From a virus: a stretch of DNA of 36,544 bases. The notes below the pieces were generated by a model, which worked only from the letters and a program-made list of their open reading frames with translations, searched no databases and was not told the DNA's origin. The position numbers and the translations under genes were made by a program. Shown piece after piece: positions 23,401-32,283 of the stretch (its first letter is position 1; each line of letters starts with the position of its first letter). The stretch covers positions 1 through 36,544 of the IMG/VR virus record IMGVR_UViG_3300047560_001611; one strand, given 5' to 3'.

Positions 23401-23448
23401 GTTGCTCCCCAAGAGAAAAGAGGGGCGGCGAACCGCCCCTCTCTATTA

Positions 23449-24429
23449 TCAGGCTGAAGTCGTGAGGTTTGCGATAGCAGCATGAGCCTTTTCAGCCTTC
23501 ATGCGGAGACCGTATTCCACGACGAGTTCTTTCTTGATTGAGTCGCCGGTCTGGGCAACGTCAATCGTTTCGAACGGACGGAGATACGCAACAGATGCGT
23601 ATTCTGGGTCGAGAACGAGTGCGAAACGCTCATCAGCAAAGCGGTTCGGAACCATTGACACCTCGCCGAAGTCAGACAAGTAAACATCAGCGGTGGCGAT
23701 GATGCCAGCAGGCTGCACCTGATTGTAGGTGATGCGCTGTTGAGCGATACCTGCAAAGCCAGAAGCAACCGTCTTGTTGTACGGACCCGTCATGAGGATC
23801 TTTGCTTCGCCGCCCTGTGCCCAGACGTTCTGAATTGCCGTCTTGAGCATGGTTTCGGTGAAAGCAACGTCCGTCGATGTCGAGAGGTTCGTCCATGCTT
23901 GGTTAGGATAACCGTTAGGCGAAGACGAAAGCGTAGGAGCGGTAGCACCGTTCGCAACCGAGTTCGTGATCAACCAAGCGGGCGCGCCAGCCGTGTAACG
24001 AGCAGTTGAGCTGTTACCAGCAGAAGCAGCTTGGTTCGACAGGAGGATCTTTTCCATGTCGCGCTTCAGTTCCTTCGCAGACTTAGCCTGGTTGTAGGCC
24101 AAGAGCGTACGCATGCCAGCCATGTTTACAGCTTGAGCTGTACCCGAAACTGCAACGACCTTACCGCTGATCTGCGTGTAGTTCGCAACGCGGTTTGTAT
24201 CGGTGAAGTCCGTGTTACCAGCGTCTGCGCCTTCCACGAGGGCGTTCGAGCCGTTAGCTGCTGCGAGTGAGTCAGTCTGCCACTCGAAGTAGGTATTGTC
24301 AGCCGTGTCGCGACCAATGTTCGACATGAACGGGGTCGAGGTCGGGCTGATGTCATAGATGATGTTCGAGAGATCTTCTCGCTGTTCGTTCACAGCTTGA
24401 TAGGTTTGAACTTTACTTACGGAAGCCAT
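23449..24429 (-). CDS. Major capsid protein, SU10/DUF5309-like
   Basis: 326 residues. EDLSNIIYDISPTSTPFMSN at residues ~17-36 is the hallmark N-terminal start of the DUF5309 (SU10 major capsid) family, followed by YFEWQTDSLAAANGSNALVEG and KVVAVSGTAQAVNMAGM, KSAKELKRDMEKILLSNQA, and near the end FALVLDPEYASVAYLRPFET and KKELVVEYGLRMKAEKAHA. These form an HK97-type fold. The ATG overlaps the stop of the scaffold gene (TAATG). Spacing and order (portal, scaffold, capsid, adaptor) match podoviruses. Confidence 0.9.
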   Translation of the reverse strand: MASVSKVQTYQAVNEQREDLSNIIYDISPTSTPFMSNIGRDTADNTYFEWQTDSLAAANGSNALVEGADAGNTDFTDTNRVANYTQISGKVVAVSGTAQAVNMAGMRTLLAYNQAKSAKELKRDMEKILLSNQAASAGNSSTARYTAGAPAWLITNSVANGATAPTLSSSPNGYPNQAWTNLSTSTDVAFTETMLKTAIQNVWAQGGEAKILMTGPYNKTVASGFAGIAQQRITYNQVQPAGIIATADVYLSDFGEVSMVPNRFADERFALVLDPEYASVAYLRPFETIDVAQTGDSIKKELVVEYGLRMKAEKAHAAIANLTTSA

Positions 24430-25454
24430 TATCGTCTCCTGCTTTCCATTAGACCAAAGAGTTTAGCAGCGTCATCGACGCTACCGGTTTTACTGAGACG
24501 CATTTTCGCGCGAGCAACTTCGGTCTGCTGCTTAGGTGCGGAGGCAACATTTCCTGAACGCAACGGCTTCGGACCTTCCTTTTTATCAGGTTGCGGTTTC
24601 TTAGCCATTAGCATGTCGTACTTCCTTGCCTTCTCAAGAACAAGAATAGCTCGTGGGTCATAGGCTTGGGCTAACTCATCTTCAGAATAACCGACTTGTT
24701 GTCCGTATTCCTTCAGACGTGTCCGTGCCTCGTTCCACTTATCGGCATCATTCCATTCTGGAACCTGCTTCACCAAATATTGGCGACCCTGCTCCACAAT
24801 GGTCTTCAACCGCTCTTGCTCTTCCTTCTGCTGCAAATAGCTGAGACGTTCCTTTTCGGCTTTCGTCGCAGCCATGCGGGACTGGTAGTCTCGCCATTGC
24901 TTTTCGACCAGAGGAAAGTTTAACGGATCTTCCCGGTGCAACCGTTCCCAATCTGGCTCTTGCGGCATCAACTGCTGGAGTTGCTGGTCAAGCGCTTCGA
25001 TCAGGGTCGCGTATTGCTGGCGTTCCGTTCTTACTGCCTCAGATTCTTGCTCGAATGCGACCTTCTCCTCGCGGAGTTGGTTCATTCTACGCGAATAATC
25101 GGACTGTCGCTGGTAGCCTTCCAGAGCTTCTTTCAGCGGTATCTGCTGCGTCTGTCCGTCAATCTTGACGGTTACGAGCGATTCCGGTGACAGATTCTCT
25201 TCTGTGCCACCTTCTTGGTCCACGACATACTCGGTCTCCTCAGTGCCGTCTGACGCTTCTACAGCGTGACCTTCATCTTGCACTGGGGTCTCATCGACCT
25301 CATCTGCCGTCGCCTCGGCCTCTTGTGCCTCGGCAGGAGCTGCTTCCTGCTGCGCCGTGGGTTTCGGCTCATCGCCTCCCAGTAGTGCCGCCATACGGTT
25401 TGCAGCTTCTGATACACCGATTTCGCGGGTCTGCGACTGCTCGGTTAAACTCAT
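24429..25454 (-). CDS. Capsid scaffolding protein
   Basis: 341 residues. N-terminal acidic, disordered region (EAAPAEAQEAEATADEVDET) followed by a conserved short segment, ESLVTVKIDGQTQQIPLKEA and LEGYQRQSDYSRRMNQLREE, then a long coiled coil with Gln/Glu/Lys to about residue 240 and a C-terminal basic tail (AKMRLSKTGSVDDAAKLFGL). The G-Y-x-R-x-x-D-Y-S-R-x-M motif is typical of scaffold proteins in this group. It would guide capsid assembly and then leave. Position directly before the capsid gene supports the call. Confidence 0.83.
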   Translation of the reverse strand: MSLTEQSQTREIGVSEAANRMAALLGGDEPKPTAQQEAAPAEAQEAEATADEVDETPVQDEGHAVEASDGTEETEYVVDQEGGTEENLSPESLVTVKIDGQTQQIPLKEALEGYQRQSDYSRRMNQLREEKVAFEQESEAVRTERQQYATLIEALDQQLQQLMPQEPDWERLHREDPLNFPLVEKQWRDYQSRMAATKAEKERLSYLQQKEEQERLKTIVEQGRQYLVKQVPEWNDADKWNEARTRLKEYGQQVGYSEDELAQAYDPRAILVLEKARKYDMLMAKKPQPDKKEGPKPLRSGNVASAPKQQTEVARAKMRLSKTGSVDDAAKLFGLMESRRR

Positions 25455-25471
25455 AAGTAAATACTCCTAAA

Positions 25472-25720
25472 TTATCGCCCCTTCAAGCGGCGGTTAAACG
25501 CGACTACATCTGGGGCTGACGCCATCGTCTCAATCTGCCCCTGTAGATCCGCGATGGCACGTATCATCAGATACGCCTCATCCCTTACCTCGGAGTCATC
25601 TGGGTCTGATGACATCCACATCTCTGTATAGTTTTTCTTAAGAGCGTCGAACAAAGCCTTGGTAGCGATACTGTTTTTCAGCGCTATCGCAGCTCTATGG
25701 AGGTCCGCTTCCTCAACCAT
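25472..25720 (-). CDS. Hypothetical 82-residue helical protein after the portal
   Basis: MVEEADLHRAAIALKNSIAT, then FDALKKNYTEMWMSSDPDDS and REVR-like pairs (VRDEAYLMIRAIADLQGQIE): a two-helix protein. ATG 25720 overlaps the end of the portal gene by 8 bp. Small helical proteins of this pattern (W-x-x-S/T...E-x-x-Y-x-x-x-R-A-I-x-x-L) are often encoded between portal and scaffold genes in podoviruses, but their role is unknown. Confidence 0.68.
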   Translation of the reverse strand: MVEEADLHRAAIALKNSIATKALFDALKKNYTEMWMSSDPDDSEVRDEAYLMIRAIADLQGQIETMASAPDVVAFNRRLKGR

Positions 25721-27959
25721 ACATCATCCCCTGTGGCATCATCGGCTGTGGTGCAGGTTGCTGTAAGATCGCCTGCTCGCGCTGCGATTGCAGATTGAAC
25801 ATTGCCTCGATCTCTGCGCGCTGACGGTTAACTTCTGCGTTAATCGTGGCAACATCGACCTGTGAGCCATACTTTGCTTGGATCTCGGCAGCTCTGAGCA
25901 TCACGTCTGCGATCAACTGGTCACGCTTAAGATCTGCGTCAGCCTGTGCCTTCTTCGTCTCAAGTTCCTGCTTAGCTGCAGCAATGAGAATATCGGCGCG
26001 GGTCTTCTCTGCTTCAACCTGAGCAAGCATTTCTGCAGGGTCTTGCTTCTTCTCAGGAGCCATAGACTGCATGAATTGCTGCACCTGCTCTGGTGTCGGC
26101 TCTGAGTAAAACTGTGCAGGGTTCTGGAAGCCAGCCAACTGGGTGATCTGGTTCAGCGTCGAGACATACTGCTGGATCGACACCATCGGGTTATTCGGTC
26201 CATACTGCTGGAGGATCTGCTCCTGCTTTGCGGCGATCTGCTGCAAGAACATCATCCGTTGCTCATCTGAGCCACGTCCGAGAGCAATGTTCACGATCAT
26301 ATCCATGTCGGCTGTCCAGCCACGCGGATCAATCGGGACAAACTTGTTACGCAACCGGATAATCTTAGGCTTATCCTGATGCTGTGTAACGAGATGCAGC
26401 AAGCCCTTAAAGCAACGCTTCAAACCGTCAGCGAACAGGCGCGCGATCATCTCGATGCGCTCCTGCGATGAGGACAACTGAGCCTGCACAGCAGCGCGCG
26501 TCGTGCTTTGAAGTGCTTCTGCATCCAAGCCCTGAGACGCACGAGAAATGCCTGTGCGCTGTGTCTTGATCTCGTCCACATAGGCCATCACGCCGAGCGC
26601 TGGCTGACCGACGAACGGTGTCGAGAATGGCACAACTGCACCGGGATTACGGGCGCGGATCACGGCACCGATCTCGTTATTGAGCAAGTCATCCATGTTG
26701 ACTTGGCCCTCAACCGCAAGAGTACGAGGACGGATCGACTGAGCCAATGAGTCAAGCGTATTACGCATGATGCTCGACTTGATCAGTTGCAGGTCCATCG
26801 TTTGATCTGCAATCGACTTGCCGAAAATTGTATGCGGTGTCGGATCTGGCGAAAGTGTCGCAAATGGAATTTCTGTAACTATTTCTTGGTGGACGATGTA
26901 ACCACCATTGCCGACTGTGCAGACTTTATGCAGCTCGGCGATACCGTCGCCATCTTTGTCGATGCGGATATAGGCTTCAACGTAATAGACTTTGTCTGTG
27001 GACTCGTCGTTTCCATTAGCAATCCCAAAGAATGATTGGTCCGCAGGGTTACGAACCAGAGTTTCCATATTCAGCTCAAATCCACCTGAGCCAGCGTTCA
27101 TCTCAACCAAGTCTTTGTCGTAGCCCATCGCTACCAACTCTGACACAGTTGCAAGTTTACGACGCGCGACAATCAATGCGTCATCGATCGAAGTTGCCTG
27201 ATTATCGATCAAGAATTGCTCGACCGGAATACACTCAACCACATAGCGAGGTTCGCGAATGACGCGCTTAATCCGCATCGAGATCATCTGCGGCATCATC
27301 ATAACGTCAGGCGTCATGGTGACCACATTGTCGCGCTGCATCATGGATTGCTCTTCGCGGTATTCCAAAACCGTGACGCTTGGATCTTGAGCAATGAGTG
27401 CCGCTTCTTCTTGCGACAGACCTGAATAGCTATATTCTTCGACAGTCTCTTCGTCGCGCTTATACCAAGTCAGAACGCCTTCTTTCAGAATGAGCGCATC
27501 TTTCATCGCGTCATGGAGAATGCGGAAACCTGGGTTCTCCTGCATAAAGATGTAGTTGATGAAGTCTGTCTGCTGTTCAGCTACTTCGACATCCTCAGCC
27601 GTCTTCGGGACAAACTCTAAAACCTTATCGCCGCCGGTAAAGATACGGAGCAACGATGGCAGCATCGCCAATACCGTGTCGCGCACTTCTGTGAGCACAA
27701 CCTGCGAGCTGCCATCTTCCTCGTTACCAAACGAATTGCCCAGATAGTAGGACATCGCGGCTTCGCGCTCTGGGGCAATATAGGTATCGATATAGATTGC
27801 TGCGTCTTCGATGGACTGGCGAACGCGGGAGCGAAACTCTTCCTCGTCCATCGGCTCGTCTTGCAGACCTGGTGTCAGGATACCCGTCTCGTCATCATAG
27901 GCACGGGGCGCATCAACAGATACGGGGATGTAGTCGGGGTCATATCCTGAAATAGCCAT
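25713..27959 (-). CDS. Portal protein, P22-like
   Basis: 748 residues, within the range of large podovirus portals. Recognisable pieces: EFRSRVRQSIEDAAIYIDTY and YYLGNSFGNEEDGSSQVVLT near the start, VRDTVLAMLPSLLRIFTGGD, VLTWYKRDEETVEEYSYSGL, LDSLAQSIRPRTLAVEGQVN, and KTQRTGISRASQGLDAEALQ around residues 475-494. The C-terminus from about 640 is a long coiled coil with Glu/Lys/Ala (EMLAQVEAEKTRADILIAAA), the barrel seen in P22-type portals, and ends in Met/Pro/Gln-rich sequence. The dodecameric portal is the gate for packaging and ejection. Confidence 0.9.
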   Translation of the reverse strand: MAISGYDPDYIPVSVDAPRAYDDETGILTPGLQDEPMDEEEFRSRVRQSIEDAAIYIDTYIAPEREAAMSYYLGNSFGNEEDGSSQVVLTEVRDTVLAMLPSLLRIFTGGDKVLEFVPKTAEDVEVAEQQTDFINYIFMQENPGFRILHDAMKDALILKEGVLTWYKRDEETVEEYSYSGLSQEEAALIAQDPSVTVLEYREEQSMMQRDNVVTMTPDVMMMPQMISMRIKRVIREPRYVVECIPVEQFLIDNQATSIDDALIVARRKLATVSELVAMGYDKDLVEMNAGSGGFELNMETLVRNPADQSFFGIANGNDESTDKVYYVEAYIRIDKDGDGIAELHKVCTVGNGGYIVHQEIVTEIPFATLSPDPTPHTIFGKSIADQTMDLQLIKSSIMRNTLDSLAQSIRPRTLAVEGQVNMDDLLNNEIGAVIRARNPGAVVPFSTPFVGQPALGVMAYVDEIKTQRTGISRASQGLDAEALQSTTRAAVQAQLSSSQERIEMIARLFADGLKRCFKGLLHLVTQHQDKPKIIRLRNKFVPIDPRGWTADMDMIVNIALGRGSDEQRMMFLQQIAAKQEQILQQYGPNNPMVSIQQYVSTLNQITQLAGFQNPAQFYSEPTPEQVQQFMQSMAPEKKQDPAEMLAQVEAEKTRADILIAAAKQELETKKAQADADLKRDQLIADVMLRAAEIQAKYGSQVDVATINAEVNRQRAEIEAMFNLQSQREQAILQQPAPQPMMPQGMMYG

Positions 27960-27962
27960 GCC

Positions 27963-28517
27963 TTAAACCTTTCTCACGCGCCACCACTTCCAGCCGGTCT
28001 CTGAGCCAACCTCGTGCTTGGGCAGTAATTCTTTCACAGCCTTAGATACACCATCAAACGGGTAATCGTCACCTCCCATGACTCCGCCCCGTTTCAGCTT
28101 AGGCATCCACGCCTCGATATCAGCCTTCACTTCTTCGTATTCGTGACCCGCATCGACCCAAACGAAATCAACTGACTCGTCCTCAAACTTCGACGCGGCA
28201 GAGGCGCTGTCAGACCGGATAGGGGTCATCTTGAGACCCTCGATCTTCTTCATGTTCGCCTTAAAAATGGAATACACCGACTTCAGCTCCGGGTCATCTT
28301 TGTGGACTTGGTCAGAGCCCTTCCAGTGATCGACGCAGTATAACTGTATGTCTTTGCCAGAATTAACTATTTCTACTCCAAGATAAGCAGAAGAGCGCCC
28401 CTTCCAGCAGCCGATCTCAACGAACACGGCACCGCTTTTAGGAGCGCTCAGAACTGCTTCGCGATAAGGTTTGGTAAAGTTAAACCAACCCTGAATCTCT
28501 TCGTAGAAGTGGTTCAT
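27963..28517 (-). CDS. Class I SAM-dependent methyltransferase
   Basis: 184 residues. VFVEIGCWKGRSSAYLGVEI (residues 31-50) is the SAM-binding motif I with glycines; QLYCVDHWKGSD is motif II (acidic D after the second strand), and SVDFVWVDAGHEYEEVKADI followed by LKRGGVMGGDDYPFDGVSKA is the typical Methyltransf_24 ending. Such enzymes usually methylate small molecules or sugars rather than DNA. It is next to a glycosyltransferase gene and overlaps the DUF6496-like gene by ATGA, so a sugar-modification pair is plausible. Confidence 0.83.
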   Translation of the reverse strand: MNHFYEEIQGWFNFTKPYREAVLSAPKSGAVFVEIGCWKGRSSAYLGVEIVNSGKDIQLYCVDHWKGSDQVHKDDPELKSVYSIFKANMKKIEGLKMTPIRSDSASAASKFEDESVDFVWVDAGHEYEEVKADIEAWMPKLKRGGVMGGDDYPFDGVSKAVKELLPKHEVGSETGWKWWRVRKV

Positions 28518-28681
28518 TTCTTCTTTTTCGACATGCCTGCTTCAGAAAGAGCAATAGCAATCGCCTGCTTGCGGCTCTTCGCCAAAGGAGCTTTCTTCGG
28601 GCCTTTCGGGTTCACGCCAGCGTGGAGTTTGCCCTTTTTGTACTCCGACATCACAACAGCGACTTTCGACTTACCCTTCAT
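28514..28681 (-). CDS. Small basic DUF6496-like protein
   Basis: The start chosen is ATG 28681 (MKGKSKVAVVMSEYKKGKLH), which has AAGGAG upstream; the longer frame (from 28702) includes that ribosome site. The protein of 55 residues is strongly basic and carries VVMSEYKKGKLHAG and KSRKQAIAIALSEAGMSKKK, matching the DUF6496 pattern common in phage late regions. It may bind nucleic acid or be packaged; nothing specific is shown. Together with the protein at 29782 it belongs to a class of small Lys-rich late proteins. Confidence 0.78.
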   Translation of the reverse strand: MKGKSKVAVVMSEYKKGKLHAGVNPKGPKKAPLAKSRKQAIAIALSEAGMSKKKK

Positions 28682-28691
28682 CGGAAACTCC

Positions 28692-29312
28692 TTAAAGATC
28701 AACGTGTTCGTGCATGAACTCTAGCACACCGATATGTCTTACTTGTTTCGAGACATCATGGTCAATGTAGACCTTGAAGCCTGCCTTTTGCGCTTCGCGG
28801 CAGAAATACATGTCTTCACCGACAAACGCTTTCCAGTCTGGCGAATAGCCAATCTGAAACCACGGTTCTGCCATAGTACGGAACACATTTGCCTTAATCA
28901 GCATGCAACCCATACCGACAGCATCAACTTCTTCTAAGCCTGTTTTTGAAGAGTCTGACGTAACATACTGTAACTTCTGGAAATTCTTAAACGCGACAGT
29001 CTTAACAGGTAACCGGCGCGTCGCATAGTTTGCCGCGACAATGTCCAAGTCATGCCGCATTAGAGACACGATTACGTCAGACGGAAACCGCATATCGCTG
29101 TCGAGAAACAGGATATAGTCAGCCCCGCCATCCAAAGCCATACGGACCAACTTCATCCGCTGATCAGCGATCAGAGTGCCGCTGACCATGTGAATGTCGA
29201 ACCTAACACCGTCAGGAACGCTGGCATACCATTTGGCGGAAAGCACAGCTAGATCCTTCGCAAAACCGGCGTGAACCTCGTCCCTAGCCGGTATACAGAT
29301 TGCCAGATTCAC
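28692..29312 (-). CDS. GT-A fold glycosyltransferase (GT2-like)
   Basis: 206 residues, GTG start at 29312 with GAGG upstream and immediately after the stop of the preceding gene. NLAICIPARDEVHAGFAKDL is the nucleotide-sugar-binding start, DYILFLDSDMRFPSDVIVSL holds the metal-binding D-S-D (71-73), GMGCMLIKANVF and FVGEDMYFCREAQKAGFKVY provide the acceptor and catalytic region (G-E-D). The likely product is a transferase modifying a virion or host surface glycan, or DNA. It forms a unit with the methyltransferase 0.2 kb downstream. Confidence 0.85.
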   Translation of the reverse strand: MNLAICIPARDEVHAGFAKDLAVLSAKWYASVPDGVRFDIHMVSGTLIADQRMKLVRMALDGGADYILFLDSDMRFPSDVIVSLMRHDLDIVAANYATRRLPVKTVAFKNFQKLQYVTSDSSKTGLEEVDAVGMGCMLIKANVFRTMAEPWFQIGYSPDWKAFVGEDMYFCREAQKAGFKVYIDHDVSKQVRHIGVLEFMHEHVDL

Positions 29313-29780
29313 TTAGTCTACCTCACCCTCAGACATGTCTTCCCCTTCATCCATAGAACTGTACTCGTCCTCGGACTCTGACTCTGAACCTTGCTCTGTC
29401 TCGTCGGTAATCGGCCCACCAACGACCCACGCATCACAAGTTCTCTCAGCCGCACACTTGAAATCAAAGAAATCGCAAAATCCAAGATCCCCTGCGTTAA
29501 TCGTATCCATTGCATCTTTGTTGCTTCCACCCTTACCAGCAATTCCTTCTTCAATACATTTAAGCATTTTTGAAGTTTGCACAAACGCCGCGCAGTTACC
29601 GCAACGCTGAGACTTCGCCTCATCCGGTGATACGTCCCACATCTTGGCCTTCATAGCCCAGTAGCGGTCATTCGGTTGGTTCGGGTCCATCGGGCCATAG
29701 TGAGCCTTATCAATCGCTTTACCGCGATTCTGTAAGTTCACCGTAATATCGCTCGTGGCGACAGGACATGCTTCAGCCAT
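29313..29780 (-). CDS. Cys-rich protein with acidic tail
   Basis: The start chosen is ATG 29780 (MAEACPVATSDITVNLQNRG), two bases after the stop of the upstream gene; the longer frame from 29945 runs through it. 155 residues. Cysteines at 60, 63, 75, 102, 109 and 115 (CGNCAAF, KCIEE, FCDFFDFKCAAERTCDAWV) match a recurrent phage and metagenomic family with the F-x-F-K-C-A-A-x-R-T-C-D-A-W signature, probably a metal or iron-sulphur site. The C-terminal 35 residues are acidic Ser/Glu/Asp. Function is unknown; it sits between a Lys-rich protein and a glycosyltransferase. Confidence 0.76.
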   Translation of the reverse strand: MAEACPVATSDITVNLQNRGKAIDKAHYGPMDPNQPNDRYWAMKAKMWDVSPDEAKSQRCGNCAAFVQTSKMLKCIEEGIAGKGGSNKDAMDTINAGDLGFCDFFDFKCAAERTCDAWVVGGPITDETEQGSESESEDEYSSMDEGEDMSEGEVD

Positions 29781-29781
29781 T

Positions 29782-30081
29782 TTACTTACCCTTGTTTCTT
29801 GCGGAGATAGCCTTAGCCTTTCGCCGCGCGTCTTCCTTTGACGAAGCACCCCATGCCTTAAGCGACAAGAGCAACCGCGTCGGTTTACCTTTATCGTCAC
29901 GCTCTGGACCTGGCATGTTACCCATACGAGCCAAGAACGAAGCACGACGAGGATTATCTCCCGCTTTCACGGGCGCCTTCAAATTCATACCTTCAGCCTT
30001 AGCTGACGCGCGCCCCTTGGCGTTTAACCCACCGGCGGGGTTCTTGCCTTCCTTACGCTGCCACGCAGGTGTCTTTGCCAT
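29782..30081 (-). CDS. Small Lys-rich DUF6321-like protein
   Basis: The start chosen is ATG 30081 (MAKTPAWQRKEGKNPAGGLN) with GAGG upstream; the frame from 30129 overlaps the structural gene. 99 residues, very basic. TPAWQRKEGKNPAGGLNAKG, ASYL-like RASFLARMGNMPGPERDDKG and SLKAWGASSKEDARRKAKAI are motif blocks of a phage family near DUF6321. Such proteins are common beside TerL in podoviruses. Role unknown. Confidence 0.78.
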   Translation of the reverse strand: MAKTPAWQRKEGKNPAGGLNAKGRASAKAEGMNLKAPVKAGDNPRRASFLARMGNMPGPERDDKGKPTRLLLSLKAWGASSKEDARRKAKAISARNKGK

Positions 30082-30089
30082 TGAAAGCC

Positions 30090-30869
30090 TCAGTTCTTCA
30101 CAAGCACCATGATAAACATGGTAGAGCAACTATTATTCGCAGCAGACCCAACAGCTTGGGCCTCAACTGTAGTCTTCTCAGGAATAGCAATAGGATATTC
30201 AAATGAGTAATCAGCGGTGCCATTATTCAATGTAACAACTGCTGCTGTACGACGGATATCGTCATCTGCGCGAACCATCAAGCGACCGGTTATAGGATTA
30301 GACCCTGAAGATTGACCAACCGAAAACATTCCCTGCTCAAAATATGCCGTGTACCCAGCAGGGACAGTGTAACTACCTGTAACACGAGCATTATAGTCAT
30401 ACAGAATAACATCATACACAGTTGCCGGTACACCGGCAGTTACAGTGCCAGTGCCGATATAAATGCTACCCGCAGCGCTGTAGTTTGACCCAGCAGTAGC
30501 CACATAGCAGTTATTGATGTGCAAATAAGAATTAGTTGTCAGGACTGCTGTTTGACCATTAAGCGTCACTATCTCAGAAATAGGAGCATGGTCAGCGTCA
30601 AGCCCTTCGATATACACAGTCCGAGCGCCAACACCGGCAGCCGTATCGCTTGCGCTATCTGACGATACCTTCATCTGCAAAGCAGAAGTCGGAAATCCAA
30701 GTAACCCGCCATGAGGCCAAACTGTCTCGATGCTCGTATCAATGTCGGCATTATACCCAAATACGACAACTGTCTGGTGATTCGGGATCTGGCCTCGCGA
30801 CACCTGAAGATTGAACGGCTCAGAGCGCTTGTTCTGGCTGATGGAAAAGTTATTCGCGATATTTGCCAT
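30090..30869 (-). CDS. Virion structural protein, possibly a head decoration or fibre protein
   Basis: 259 residues, start MANIANNFSISQNKRSEPFN. It is Ser/Thr/Ala/Gly-rich beta sequence, with VVVFGYNADIDTSIETVWPH, TVYIEGLDADHAPISEIVTL, GSYTVPAGYTAYFEQGMFSV and RLMVRADDDIRRTAAVVTLN. This layout (a W-P-x-G-G segment, a V-x-I-x-G-L-D pattern, then G-x-Y-x-V-P-A-G-x-T) recurs in uncharacterised virion proteins encoded directly after TerL in marine and soil podoviruses. No membrane segment. The function is inferred from genomic position and similarity pattern only. Confidence 0.62.
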   Translation of the reverse strand: MANIANNFSISQNKRSEPFNLQVSRGQIPNHQTVVVFGYNADIDTSIETVWPHGGLLGFPTSALQMKVSSDSASDTAAGVGARTVYIEGLDADHAPISEIVTLNGQTAVLTTNSYLHINNCYVATAGSNYSAAGSIYIGTGTVTAGVPATVYDVILYDYNARVTGSYTVPAGYTAYFEQGMFSVGQSSGSNPITGRLMVRADDDIRRTAAVVTLNNGTADYSFEYPIAIPEKTTVEAQAVGSAANNSCSTMFIMVLVKN

Positions 30870-30879
30870 GTGTAAATCC

Positions 30880-32283
30880 TTATACGATGCTTCGAAGGTT
30901 TCTCTTCAAAGGCTTACCACGAACCCACGGTGTTGCGCGACCCCCTACCAATGCCGCATTGCCGGCAAAGGTCAGGCATACCGCGTCAGCCAAGTCAGGC
31001 GACCGCATCCCGCGTTTCTTCATCGCGTCCTTCGACTCTACCACAATCTTACCGGACGAGGAAAAGTTATACCGAGGCGCGACTAACTCATGGCGCAACG
31101 TCTGATCATTCGGGATACGCACAGTCCTACTCGCCAGCCAATCCTTCACCGCAAGCCATAGCTCATCGCGCAACTTGTTGGCATTAGGGTTCATGGCTGA
31201 AGACTCAGCGACGTTCACATCCCTGACATTGTACCCCATCTCACGTAACCTATCGGCTACACCTGAACCCAGACCAATAGTATCTACGCAAATCTCGACC
31301 GGATTATCTGTGCGCGCCTCGTTCACCACAGCACCGACCAGCTGCATCAGATCAAGCCCACCCCATGACTTGACCTCCATCACGACATTGCCTTTCCGCT
31401 TACACAAAGCAGATCTGTCGGTGCCAAACCGCGCAACGTCTAACCCGTAGATCATCCCGTCGGACACATCTACCGGTACATCTCGCCCCATTGCCGCATC
31501 TACTAGCTCTGCCGCAATAAGAGTATCATTATCAGCAACAGCAAATTCTCCCAGTACGCGGATACGATACGCATTGCTGCCCTCGCCATAGGTTGCCTTG
31601 ATCTGCTCAACGAAGTCCTTCGACACCAACGGAATATCAAGACACGAGACGTGCATCGTGTCCCAGTCAGAGGACAGCTCATGGTGTGTACGGTAAAACA
31701 ATCCGCTGTTACGCGTCGGGTTACCAATGAGAATTGTGCAAGCGCTGTGACCAGACATCGACCCTGCCGCTGCCTCGAACACAGGCTCTGGCACAGCTGA
31801 TGCCTCGTCCACAATCAGCAACACGTTCTCTGAGTGAATACCGGCAAGGGCTTCTGGTCGCTCTGAGGACGAGGTACGCGCTGATGCAAAGCTCGACTCT
31901 GGCGCTGCCTTCAAGCTAATCCTGTCACTCAGCACATCAAATGAGTCGCGCAATACAGGAGGCAGCTTGTTCACTTGCGCTTTCAACTCAGAGAACAACG
32001 CATCGAACAACTGCCCCGCTGTAGGCGCGGTCATTACGCATTTCTGTGGGAACCGCGTGCACATGACCCAGACAATGGCCCACGAACACACAGTACTTTT
32101 ACCGACACCGTGACCCGCGCGCACAGAGATGCGCCGTTTCCCTGCCGCGATCTTCCGCAGCAGTTCCTCCTGCCACTTTAACGGTGTCTCTCGCAGCACA
32201 ACGCGGACAAATTTGACCGGATCATTGCGATACAGCCGAATGAAATCCTCAAACTCTTTCGCGTCAGAAGAAGCCTTGCTCAT
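30880..32283 (-). CDS. terL: Terminase large subunit (TerL)
   Basis: 467 residues. ATPase: AGHGVGKS (56-63, Walker A), NVLLIVDEAS (153-162, Walker B plus catalytic E), and TILIGNPTRNSG (183-194, coupling motif). Nuclease (RNase H fold): GLDVARFGTDRSAL (280-293, first Asp at 282), EICVDTIGLGSGVADRL (330-346, Asp 334), and RSPDLADAVCLTF (427-439, Asp 430 and 433). It powers DNA packaging through the portal and cuts the concatemer. ATG 32283 overlaps the upstream stop by four bases. Its small subunit is encoded separately across the circle junction. Confidence 0.94.
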   Translation of the reverse strand: MSKASSDAKEFEDFIRLYRNDPVKFVRVVLRETPLKWQEELLRKIAAGKRRISVRAGHGVGKSTVCSWAIVWVMCTRFPQKCVMTAPTAGQLFDALFSELKAQVNKLPPVLRDSFDVLSDRISLKAAPESSFASARTSSSERPEALAGIHSENVLLIVDEASAVPEPVFEAAAGSMSGHSACTILIGNPTRNSGLFYRTHHELSSDWDTMHVSCLDIPLVSKDFVEQIKATYGEGSNAYRIRVLGEFAVADNDTLIAAELVDAAMGRDVPVDVSDGMIYGLDVARFGTDRSALCKRKGNVVMEVKSWGGLDLMQLVGAVVNEARTDNPVEICVDTIGLGSGVADRLREMGYNVRDVNVAESSAMNPNANKLRDELWLAVKDWLASRTVRIPNDQTLRHELVAPRYNFSSSGKIVVESKDAMKKRGMRSPDLADAVCLTFAGNAALVGGRATPWVRGKPLKRNLRSIV

